DNA of 64,000 nt from Codonopsis lanceolata (Eukaryota > Streptophyta > Magnoliopsida > Asterales > Campanulaceae): positions 159,928,437 through 159,992,436 of the forward strand of contig CM028379.1 of NCBI GenBank assembly GCA_013146195.2. Direction: 5' to 3'. The notes below the pieces were generated by a model. That model did no database searches, was not told the origin of the DNA, and worked only from the letters and a program-made list of their open reading frames with translations. Position 1 is the first letter of the stretch. Each line of letters begins with the position of its first letter. A program made the position numbers and the translations under genes. Shown in pieces: positions 21,018 to 33,628 of the stretch.

Positions 21018-24000
21018 AGTGCACTTTTTATTAACTTTTTATAAAACCGTCAATTAACTCTGTAATTTTTTTTTGTAACTTTTTTATAATTATTATTTTG
21101 ACTCTTAATCATAACCTAAATATTTTTTTTATCTCCTAACATTTGTAGTTATGTTAACCTTATACTAAATTTTTGAAATCTATTTTTTTTAAATAACTTG
21201 TTTTTTTCTAATTATAGTTGTGACTTTAACTATATCCTATGTTTGTAAACTGTATTTGTATCTATAACTTTAAAATAAAATACTGTTTTCACTCTAACCG
21301 TATACTTAATCTGTATTTTTCTCAAATCAATAAATTGTTTGTAATTACTATTTTGGTAAGTAACGTTATTGTATATTAAGTAACCAACAGATTTTTAAAA
21401 GATAGAGTAACTTAAAATAAAATGAAAGGGGTAATACAAATAGGAGAAGAGTGAAAAAAAAAAAAGAGAGGAGGTTGCCACATGGACATCATCTGGAAGA
21501 TGATTTTGCCAATGTTGAAGAAAGTGTGTATGAAGATTAATTGGATTAAAAAGGATAGATGAGATAGAACATGAGGAGTTTAGAATTTTGGTCATAGTGA
21601 AACTCATGATCATCTCTTCCTTCATTTCATTTTCTTGATCAGGCTTTGGGTAATGCTCCATTAGTGCAAATATAGATCCACTAGTAGTAGATTCAAAGGT
21701 TTTTGAAAGAATGTATGGCCAGATATGCTTAAGGCTTCTTTTTATAACCTAAAGAGGTTTTAGGGGTTGTAAGTGTTGATGGGACTTTTTCTTTTGACAG
21801 GTAAAAGTATTATAAATAGGCATGAAATCTGGTGATACTTCCTGTTTTGGGAGTTTTGGGTAGTTTAACGGGTCTTTCTCGCTTTTGTTGTTTTAAATGT
21901 TAAAGGAAAGTGGAGTTGGTGTACCTTGGTCGATAGTTCCACGTGGGCTCTATTTGGGCACCGTTTTAGGTTGAGCTTGGACACTTTCATGGTCTTTTTT
22001 GTCCCGTTTGTGTTTTGAAGATCTTGAGTAATCTAATGCCTAATTTACTAATTTTATATAATAAATTGTATGTTTTTTTATTTTTTAAAAGTTATTGGAA
22101 GCGTTTTTATATTAATTGTGATATTTTAAATTTTGCAAAATTTTAAGTTCGATTATTTGTAAAAATATTTTTTCATCTATAAACGAGTATCCTAAATCTT
22201 TAAAATCTTCTTTTTCAAAACCAGTAAAATTTTATCCTAAATTTTTAAAATCATTTTTTATGTAAAAGTTTTTCTAATTATTGTTTTTTTAAATAATTTT
22301 TTATAAAACCGTTGATTAAATCTTTAATTTTTTTTATCTGTAACTTTTTTATAATTATTATTTTGACTTTAATCATATCCTAAATATTTTTTTTATCTCC
22401 TAACATTTGTAATTATGTTAACCTTATACTAAATCTTTGAAATCTATTTTTTTAAATAAATTATTTTTTTTCTAATTACTATTGTTACTTTAACTATATT
22501 CTATGTTTGTAAACTGTAATTTTATGCATAACTTTTTTCAAAATACTGTTTTCACACTAACCATATACTTAATCTGTATTTTTATCAAATTTATCAACTT
22601 TTTGTGATTACTATTTTGGTAAGTAAGGTTATTGTATATTAAGTAACCAATAGATTTTTAAAAGATAGAGTAACTTAAAATAAAATGAAAGGGGTAATAC
22701 AAATAGGAGAAGAGTGAAAAGAAAAGAAGAGAGGAGGAGGTTGCCACATGGACATCATCGGGAAGATGATTTTGCCAATGTTGAAGAGAGTGTGTATGAA
22801 GATTAATTGGATTAAAAAGGATTGATGAGATAGAACATGAGAAGTTTAGAATTTTGGTCATAGTGAATCTCATGATCTTCTCTTCCTTCATTTCATTTCC
22901 TTGATCAGGCTTTGGGTAATCCTTCATTAGTGCAAATATAGATCCACTAGTAGTAGATTCAAAGGTTTTTGAAAGAATTGATGGCCTGATATGCTTTAGG
23001 CTTCTTTTTATAACCTAACGAGGTTTTAGGGGTTGTAAGTGTTGATGAATCTTTTTCTTTTGACAAGTACAAGTATTATAAATAGGCATGAAAACGGGTG
23101 ATACATCCTGTTTTGGGAGTTTTGGGTAGCTTATCGGGTCATTTTCGCTTTTTGTTGTTTTAGATGTTAAAAGAAAGTGGAGTTGGTGTACCTTAGTCAA
23201 TAGTTCCACGAGGGATCTATTTGGGCGCCGTTTTAGGTTGAGCTAGGAGACTTTCATGGTCTTTTTGTCCCGTTTGTGTTTTGAGGATCTTGAGTAATCT
23301 AATGCCTAATTTACTAATTTTATATAATAAATTGTATGTTTTTTATTTTTTAAAAGTTATTGGTAACGTTTTTATATTAATTGTGATATTTTAGTTTTTT
23401 TAAAATTATTTTAAGTTTGACTGTTTGTAAAAATATTTTTTTCATCTATAAACGAGTGTTCTAAATCTGTAATATCTTCCTTTTCAAAACCTGGAAAATC
23501 GTATCCTAAATTTTTAAAATCATTTTTTATGTGCAACTTTTTTTTTAATAATTGTTTTTCTTAATAACATTTTATAAAACTGTCTATTAAATATGTAAAT
23601 TTTTTAAATCTGTAACTTTTTTATAATTATTATTTTGACTCTTAATCTTATCCTAAATATTTTTTTTATCTCCTAACATTTGTAGTTATGTAAACCTTAT
23701 CGTAAATCTTTGAAATCTATTTTTTTTAAATAATTTTTTCTATCTAATAACTGTTGTGACTTTAACTGCATCCTATGTTTGTAAACTGTATTTTTATCTA
23801 TAACTTTTTTCAAAATAATGTTTTCACTCTAACCGTTTACTTAATATTTATTTTTCTCAAATTTATAAATTGTCTGTAATTACTATTTTGGTTAGTAAGG
23901 TTATTGTATATAAAGTAACCAACAGATTTTTAAAAGATAGAGTAACTTAAAATAAAATGAAAGGGATAATACAAATAGGAGAAGAGTGAAAAAAAAAAAA

Positions 24001-26517
24001 GAGAGGAGGAGGTTGCCACATGGACATCATCTGGACGATTATTTTGCCATTGTTGAAGAGAGTGTGTATGAAGATTAATTGGATTAAAAAGGATTGATGA
24101 GATAGAACATGAGGAGTTTAGAATTTTGGTCATAGTGAATCTCATGATCAGATCATCTCTTCCTTCATTTCATTTTCTTGATCGGGCTTTTTTGGGTAAT
24201 GCTCCATTAGTGCAAATATAAATCCACTAGTAGTAGATTCAAAGGGTTTTGATCAAATGTGTGGCCTGATATGCTTTAGGCTCCTTTTTATAACCTAAAG
24301 AGGTTTTAGGGGTTGTAAGTGTTGATGGGTCCTTTTCTTTTGACGAGTGAAAGTATTATAAATAGGCATGAAATTAGGTGATACTTCCTGTTTTGGGAGT
24401 TTTGGGTAGTTTAACGGGTCTTTCTCCCTTTTGTTGTTTTAGATGTTAAAGGAAAGTGGAGTTGGTGTACCTTGGTCGATAGTTCCACAAGGGCTCTATT
24501 TGGGCGCCGTTTTAGGTTGAGCTAGGAAACTTTCATGGTCTTTTTTGTACCGTTTATGTTTTGAGGATCTTGAGTAATCTAATGCCTAATTTACTAATTT
24601 ATATAGTAAATTGTATTTTTTTATATTAATTGTGATATTTTATTTTTTTTTAAATTTTAAGTTTGACTATTTGTAAAAATATTTTTTTTCATCTATAAAC
24701 GAGTATCCTAAATATGTAAAATCTTAATTTTCAAACTTGTAAAATCGTATCCTAAATTTTTATAATCATTTTTAATGTGTAACTTTTTTCTAATTATTGT
24801 TTTTATTAATAACTTTTTATAAAACCGTCGATTAAATCTGTAATTTTTTTTTAACTGTAACTTTTTTTTAATTATTATTTTCACTCTTAAACCTATCCTA
24901 AATATTTTTTTATCTCCTAATATTTGTAGTTATGTTAACCTTAAACAAATCTTTGAAATCTATTTTTTTAAATATTTTTTTTTCTAATTACAGTTGTCAC
25001 TTTTACTGTATCCTATGTTTGTAAACTATTTTTATCTATAAATTTTTTCAAAATACTGTTTTCACTCTAACCGTATACTTGATCTATATTTTTCTCAAAC
25101 TTATAAATTGTTTGTAATTACTATTTTGGTAAGTAAGGTTATTGAATATAAAGTAACCAACATATTTTTAAAAGATAGAGTAACTTAAAATAAAATGAAA
25201 GGGGTAATACAAATAGGAGAACGAAAAAAAAAAAGAACAGAGGAGGAGGTTGCCACATAGACATCATCTTGAAGATGATTTTGCCTATGTTGAAGAGAGT
25301 GTGTATGAAGATTAATTGGATTAAAAAGGATTGATGAGATAGAACATGAGGAGCTTAGAATTTTGGTCATAGTGAATCTCATGATCATCTCTTCCTTCAT
25401 TTCATTTTCTTGATCAGGCTTTGGGTAATGCTACATTTGTGCAAATATAGACCCACTAGTAGTAGATTCCATGGTTTTTGAAAGAATTGATGACCTGATA
25501 TGCTTTAGGCTTCTTTTTATAATCTAAAGAGGTTTTAGGGGTTGTAAGTGTTGATGGGTCTTTATCTTTTGACAAGTAAAAGTAATATAAATAGGCATGA
25601 AAACGGGTGATACGTCCTGTTTTGGGAGTTTTGGGTAGTTTAACGGGTCTTTCTCGCCTTTTGTTGTTTTACATGTTAAAGGAAAGTGGAGTTGGTATAC
25701 CTTGGTTGATAGTTTCACGAGGGCTTTATTTGGGCGCTGTTTTAGGTTGAGCTGGGAGATTTTCATGGTCTTTTTTGTCCCGTTTGTGTTTTGAGGATCT
25801 TGAGTAATCTAATGCCTAATTTACTAATTTTATATAATAAATTATATGTGTTTTATTTTTTAAAAGTTATTGGTAGCGTTTTTTTATTAATTGTGATATT
25901 TTATTTTTTTAAAATTTTAAGTTCGACTTTTTGTAAAACTATTTTTTTCATCTATAAACGAGTATCCTAAATATGTAAAATATTATGTTTCAAAACCTGT
26001 ATAATCATATCCTAAATTTTTAAAATCATTTTTTATGTGTAACTTTTTTCTAATTATTGTTTTTATTATTAACTTTTTATAAAACCGTCTATTAAATCTG
26101 TAATTTTTTTTATCTGTAACTTTTTTACAATTATTATTTTTACTGTTAATTATATCCTAAATATTTTTTTATCTCCTAACATTTGTAGTTATGTTAACCT
26201 TATACTAAATCTTTGAAATCTATTTTTTTAAATAAATTATTTTTTTCTAATTACTATTGTGACTTTAATTATATCCTATGTTTGTAAACTGTATTTTTAT
26301 GTATAACTATTTTCAAAATACTGTTTTAATTCTAACCATATACATAATCTGTATTTTTCTCATTTTTATAAACTTTTTGTAATTACTATTTTGCTAAGTA
26401 AGGTTATTGTATATTAAGTAACCAACAGATTTTTAAAAGATAAGAGTAACTTAAAATAAAATGAAAGGGGTAATACAAATAGGAGAAGAGTGAAAAAATA
26501 AGAAAAGAGAGGAGGAG
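21018..26517. repeat. Array segment without clear higher-order structure
   Basis: Marker spacings here are 1266, 1272, 1237 and 1269 bp, with no short monomer interval. The first monomer starts mid-unit at the LINE junction. The monomer at 25249 is most like the later type C monomers in the segment just right of its marker (compare 25524-25766 with 29080-29274), so the higher-order unit may have arisen from its right side. Confidence 0.7.
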
Positions 26518-29500
26518 GTTGCCACATGGACATCATTTGGAAGATGATTTTGCCAATGTTGAAGAGAGTGTGTATGAAGATTAATTGGATTAAAAAGGAT
26601 TGATGAGATAGAATGTGAGGAGTTTAGAATTTTGGTCATAGTGAATCTTATGATCTTCTCTTCCTTCATTTCATTTTCTTGATCAGGCTTTGGGTAATGC
26701 TCCATTAGTGCAAATATAGATCCACTAGTAGTAGATTCAAAGGTTTTTGAACGAATGTAGGGCGTGATATGCTTTAGGCTCCTTTTTACAACCTAAAGAG
26801 GTTTTAGGGATTGTAAGTGTTGATGGGTCCTTTTCTTTTGACAAGTGAAAGTATTATAAATAGGCATGAAGTCTGGTGATACTTCCTGTTTTGGGAGTTT
26901 TGGGTAGTTTAATGGGTCTTTCTCACTTTTGTTGTTTTAGATGTTGAAAGGAAAGTGGAGTTGGTGTACCTTGGTCAATAGTTCCACAAGGGCTCTATTT
27001 GGGCGCCGTTTTAGGTTGAGCAAGGAGACTTTCATGAACTTTTTTGTTCCGTTTTTGTTTTGAGGATCTTGAGTAATCTAATGCCTAATTTACTAATTTT
27101 ATATAATAAATTGTATGTTTTTTATTTTTTAAAAGTTACTGGTATCGTTTTTATATTAATTGTGATATTTTAGTTTTTTTTTTAAATTTTAATTTCTACC
27201 GTTTGTAAAACTATTTTTTTAATCTATAAACGAGTATCCTAAATCTGTAAAATCTTCTTTTTCAAAACCTGTAAAATCGTATCCTAAATTTTTAAAATAA
27301 TTTTTTTGTGCAACTTTTTTCTAATTATTGTTTTTATTAATAACTTTTTATAATACCGTCGATGAAATCTGTAATTTTTTTTATCTGTAACTTTTTTTAT
27401 TATTATTTTGACTCTTAAACATATCTTAAATATATATTTTTTATCTAATTTGTAGTTACGTTAACCTTATACAACATCTTTGAAATCTATTTTTTTAAAA
27501 TACTTTATTTTTTCAAATTACAGTTGTCGCTTTAACTGAATCCTATGTTTGTAAACTCTTTTTATCTATAAATTTTTTCAAAACACTGTTTTCACTCTAA
27601 TCGTATATTTAATCTGTATTTTTCTCAAATTTATAAATTGTTTGTAATTACTATTTTGGTAAGTAAGGTTATTGAATATAAAGTAACCAACAAATTTTTA
27701 AAAGATAGAGTAACTTAAAATAAAATGAAAGGGGTAATACAAATAGGAGAAGAGTGAAAAAAAAAAGAATAGAGAGGACGAGGTTGCCACATGGACATCA
27801 TCTGGAAGATAATTTTGCCAATGTTGAAGAGAGTGTGTATGAAGATTAATTGGATTAAAAAGGATTGATGAGATAGAACATGAGGAGTTTAGAATTTTGG
27901 TCATAGTGAAACTCATGATCATCTCTTCCATCATTTCATTTTCTTGATCAGGGTTTGGGTAATGCTCCATTAGTGCAAATATAGATCCACTAGTAGTAGA
28001 TTCAAAGGTTTTTGAAAGAATGTATGGCCTGATATGCTTTAGGCTCATTTTTTAACCTAAAGAGGTTTTAGGAGTTCTAAGTGTTGATGGGTGCTTTTCT
28101 TTTGACGAGTGAAAGTATTACAACTAGGCATGAAATCTGGTGATACTTCCTGTTTTGGGAGTTTTGTGTAGTTTAACGGGTCTTTCTCGCTTTTGTTGTT
28201 TTAGATGTTAAAGCAAAGTGGAGTTTTGGGTAGTTTAACGAGTATCTTAAATCTGTAAAATCTTCTTTTTGAAAACCTGTAAAATCGTATCTTAAATTTT
28301 TAAAATCATTTTTTATATGCAACTTATTTCGAATAATTGTTTTTCTTAATAACATTTTATAAAACCGTCTATTAAATCTGTAATTTTTTTATCTGTAACT
28401 TTTTTATAATTATTATTTTGACTCTTAATCATATCCTAAATATTTTTTTGTGTCCTAACATTTGTAGTTATGTTAACCTTATTCTAAATCTTTGAAATCT
28501 ATTTTTTTAAATAATTTTTTTTTCTAATTACTATTGTGACTTTTAACTATATCCTTTGTTTGTAAACTGTATTTTTATGTATAACTTTTTTCAAAATACT
28601 GTTTTGACTAACCATATAATCCTTAATCTGGTATTTTTCTCAAATTTATAAACTTTTTGTAATTACTATTTTGGTAAGTAAGGTTATTGCGTATTAAGTA
28701 ACCAACAGATTTTTAAAAGATAAGAGTAACTTTTAAGATAAAATGAATGGGGTGATACAAATAGGTGCAGAGTGAAAAAAGAAAAAAAGAGGAGAGAGCC
28801 GGAGGTTGCCACATGGACATCATCTGGAAGATGATTTTGCCAATGTTCAAGAGAGTGTGTATGAGGATTAATTGGATTAAAAAGGATTGATGAGATATAA
28901 CATGAGGAGTTTTGAATTTTGGTCATAGTGAATCTCATGATCTTCTCTTCCTTCATTTCATTTTCTTGATCAGGCTTTGGGTAATGCTTCATTAGTGCAA
29001 ATATAGATCCACTACTAGTAGATTCAAAGGTTTTTGAAAGAATTGATGACCTGATATGCTTTAGGCTTCTTTTTATAATCTAAAGAGGTTTTAGGGGTTG
29101 TAAGCGTTGATGGGTCTTTATCTTTTGACAAGTAAAAGTAATATAAATAGGCAAGAAAACGGGTGATACGTCCTGTTTTGGGAGTTTTGGGTAGTTTAAC
29201 GGGTCTTTCTCGCCTTTTGTTGTTTTAGATGTTAAAGGAAAGTGGAGTTGGTGTACCTTAGTCGATAGTTCCACGAGGGCTCTATTTGGGCGCCGTTTTA
29301 GGTAGAGCTAGGAGACTTTCATGGTCTTTTTTGTCCCGTTTGTGTTTTGAGGATCTTGAGTAATCTAATGCCTAATTTACTAATTTTATATAATAAATTA
29401 TATGTGTTTTATTTTTTAAAAGTTATTGGTAGCGTTTTTTTATTAATTGTGATATTTTATTTTTTTTAAATTTTAAGTTCGACTGTTTGTAAAACTATTT

Positions 29501-30078
29501 TTTTCATCTATAAACGAGTATCCTAAATATGTAAAATATTCTGTTTCAAAACCTGTATAATCATATCCTAAATTTTTAAAATCATTTTTTATGTGTAACT
29601 TTTTTCTAATTATCGTTTTTATTATTAACTTTTTATAAAACCGTGTATTAAATCTGTAATTTTTTTTATCTGTAACTTTTTTACAATTATTATTTTTACT
29701 GTTAATTATATCCTAAATATTTTTTTTATCTCCTAACATTTGTAGTTATGTTAACCTTATACTAAATCTTTGAAATCTATTTTTTAAATAAATTATTTTT
29801 TTCTAATTACTATTGTGACTTTAATTATATCCTATGTCTGTAAACTGTATTTTTATGTATAACAATTTTCAAAATATTGTTTTAATTCTAACCATATACA
29901 TAATCTGTATTTTTCTAATTTTTATAAACTTTTTGTAATTACTATTTTGCTAAGTAAGGTTATTGAAATGTATATTAAGTAACCAACAGATTTTTAAAAG
30001 ATAAGAGTAACTTAAAATAAAATGAAAGGGGTAATACGAATAGGAGAACAATGAAAAAATAAGAAAAGAGAGGAGGAG
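26518..30078. repeat. Higher-order repeat unit 1 (A-B-C, 3561 bp)
   Basis: Markers at 26518 (A), 27783 (B) and 28805 (C). The B-to-C interval is short because of a deletion whose junction lies near 28225-28245. The A monomer has the - strand variant peptide EEKIIRFTMTKILNSSHS, which recurs in units 2 and 4. Confidence 0.85.
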
Positions 30079-33000
30079 GTTGCCACATGGACATCATTTG
30101 GAAGATGATTTTGCCAATGTTGAAGAGAGTGCGTATGAAGATTAATTGGATTAAAAAGGATTGATGAGATAGAATGTGAGGAGTTTAGAATTTTGGTCAT
30201 AGTGAATCTTATGATCTTCTCTTCCTTCATTTCATTTTCTTGATCAGGCTTTGGGTAATGCTCCATTAGTGCAAATATAGATCCACTAGTAGTAGATTCA
30301 AAGGTTTTTGAAAGAATTGTATGGCGTGATATGCTTTAGGCTTCCTTTTATAACCTAAAGAGGTTTTAGGGATTGTAAGTGTTGATGGGTCCTTTTCTTT
30401 TGACAAGTGAAAGTATTATAAATAGGCATGAAGTCTGGTGATACTTCCTGTTTTGGGAGTTTTGGGTAGTTTAATGGGTCTTTCTCACTTTTGTTGTTTT
30501 AGATGTTGAAAGGAAAGTGGAGTTGGTGTACCTTGGTCAATAGTTCCACAAGGGCTCTATTTGGGCGCCGTTTTAGGTTGAGCAAGGAGACTTTCATGAA
30601 CTTTTTTGTTCCGTTTTTGTTTTGAGGATCTTGAGTAATCTAATGCCTAATTTACTAATTTTATATAATAAATTGTTTGTTTTTTATTTTTTAAAAGTTA
30701 CTGGTATCGTTTTTATATTAATTGTGATATTTTAGTTTTTTTTTTAAATTTTAATTTCTTGTTTGTAAAACTATTTTTTAATCTATAAACGAGTATCCTA
30801 AATCTAAAATCTTCTTTTTCAAAACCTGTAAAATCGTATCCTAAATTTTTAAAATAATTTTTTTGTGCAACTTTTTTCTAATTATTGTTTTTATTAATAA
30901 CTTTTTATAATACCGTCGATGAAATCTGTAATTTTTTTTATCTGTAACTTTTGTATTATTATTATTTTGACTCTTAAACATATCCTAAATATTTTTTTTA
31001 ATCTAATTTGTAGTTATGTTAACCTTATACAACATCTTTGAAATCTATTTTTTTAAAATACTTTATTTTTTCAAATTACAGTTGTGGCTTTAACTGAATC
31101 CTATGTTTGTAAACTCTTTTTTATCTATAAATTTTTTCAAAACACTGTTTTCACTCTAATCGTATATTTAATCTGTATTTTTCTCAAATTTATAAATTGT
31201 TTGTAATTACTATTTTGGTAAGTAAGGTTATTGAATATAAAGAAACCAACAAATTTTTAGAAGATAGAGCAACTTAAAATAAAATGAAAGGGGTAATACA
31301 AATAGGAGGAGTGAAAAAAAAAGAATAGAGAGGATGAGGTTGCCACATGGACATCATCTGGAAGATAATTTTGCCAATGTTGAAGAGAGTGTGTATGAAG
31401 ATTAATTGGATTAAAAAGGATTGATGAGATAGAACATGAGGAGTTTAGAATTTTGGTCATAGTGAAACTCATGATCATCTCTTCCATCATTTCATTTTCT
31501 TGATCAGGGTTTGGGTAATGCTCCATTAGTGCAAATATAGATCCGCTAGTAGTAGATTCAAAGGTTTTTGAAAGAATGTATGGCCTGATATGCTTTAGGC
31601 TCATTTTTTAACCTAAAGAGGTTTTAGGAGTTCTAAGTGTTGATGGGTGCTTTTCTTTTGACGATTGAAAGTATTACAACTAGGCATGAAATCTGGTGAT
31701 ACTTCCTGTTTTGGGAGTTTTGTGTAGTTTAACGGGTCTTTCTCGCTTTTGTTGTTTTAGATGTTAAAGCAAAGTGGAGTTTTGGGTAGTTTAACGAGTA
31801 TCTTAAATCTGTAAAATCTTCTTTTTGAAAACCTGTAAAATCGTATCTTAAATTTTTAAAATCATTTTTTATATGCAACTTATTTCGAATAATTGTTTTT
31901 CTTAATAACATTTTATAAAACCGTCTATTAAATCTGTAATTTTTTTTCTGTAACTTTTTTATAATTATTATTTTGACTCTTAATCATATCCTAAATATTT
32001 TTTTTGTGTCCTAACATTTGTAGTTATGTTAACCTTATTCTAAATCTTTGAAATCTATTTTTTTAAATAATTTTTTTTTTCTAATTACTATTGTGACTTT
32101 CAACTATATCCTTTGTTTGTAAACTGTATTTTTATGTATAACTTTTTTCAAAATACTGTTTTGACTAACCATATAATCCTTAATCTAGTATTTTTCTCAA
32201 ATTTATAAACTTTTTGTAATTACTATTTTGGTAAGTAAGGTTATTGCGTATTAAGTAACCAACAGATTTTTAAAAGATAAGAGTAACTTTTAAGATAAAA
32301 TGAATGGGGTGATACAAATAGGTGCAGAGTGAAAAAAGAAAAAAGAGAAGAGAGCAGGAGGTTGCCACATGGACATCATCTGGAACATGATTTTGCCAAT
32401 GTTCAAGAGAATGTGTATGAGGATTAATTGGATGAAAAATGATTGATGAGATAGAACATGAGGAGTTTTGAATTTTGGTCATAGTGAATCTCATGATCTT
32501 CTCTTCCTTCATTTCATTTTCTTGATCAGGCTTTGGTTAATGCTTCATTAGTGCAAATATAGATCCACTACTAGTAGATTCAATGGTTTTTGAAAGAATT
32601 GATGACCTGATATGCTTTAGGCTTCTTTTTATAACCTAAAGTGGTTTTAGGGGTTGTAAGTGTTGATGGATCTTTTTCTTTTGACAAGTAAAAGTATTAT
32701 AAATAGTCATGAAAACGGGTGATGCGTCCTGTTTTGGGAGTTTTGGGTAGTTTATCGGGTCTTTTTCGATTTTTGATGTTTTAGATGTTAAAGGAAAGTT
32801 GAGTTGGTGTACCTTAGTCGATAGTTCCACGAGGGCTCTATTTGGGCGCCGTTTTAGGTAGAGCTAGGAGACTTTCATGGTCTTTTTTGTTCCGTTTGTG
32901 TTTTGAGGATCTTGAGTAATCTAATGCCTAATTTACTAATTTTATATAAAAAATTGTATGATTTTTATTTTTTAAAAGTTATTGTAAGCATATTTATATT

Positions 33001-33628
33001 AATTGTGATATTTTAATTTTTTTTAAATTTTAAGTTCGACTGATTGTAAAATTATTTTTTCCATCTTCAAACGAGTATCCTAAATATGTAAAATCTTCTT
33101 TTTGAAAACCTGTAAAATCGTATCCTAAATTTTTAAAATCATTCTTTATATGTAACTTTTTTCTAATTATTGTTTTATTAATAACTTTTTATTAAACCGC
33201 CTATTAAATCTGTAATTTTTTTTATCTGGAACTTTTTTGCAATTATTATATCGACTCTTAATCATATCGGAAATATTTTTTTTATCTCCTAGCATTTGTT
33301 GTTATGCTAACCTTATACTAAATCTTTGAAATCTATTTTTTTAAAATAAATTTTTATTTTCTAATTACTATTTTGACTTTAACTATATCCTATTTTTGTA
33401 AACTGTATTTTTATGTATAACTTTTTTCAAAATACTGTTTTCAAACCATATACTTAATCTGTATTTTTCTCAAATTTATAAACTTTTTGTAATTACTGTT
33501 TTGGTAAGTAAGGTTATTGTATATTAAGTAACCAACATATTTTTAAAATATAGAGTAACTTAAAATAAAATGAAAGGGTTAATACAAATCGGAGAAGAGT
33601 GAAAAAAGAAAAGAAAAGAGAGGAGGAG
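30079..33628. repeat. Higher-order repeat unit 2 (A-B-C, 3550 bp)
   Basis: Markers at 30079, 31339 and 32361. Nearly identical to unit 1, including the deletion junction near 31776-31800 and the distinctive B-monomer open frame at 31257-31604. Confidence 0.85.
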
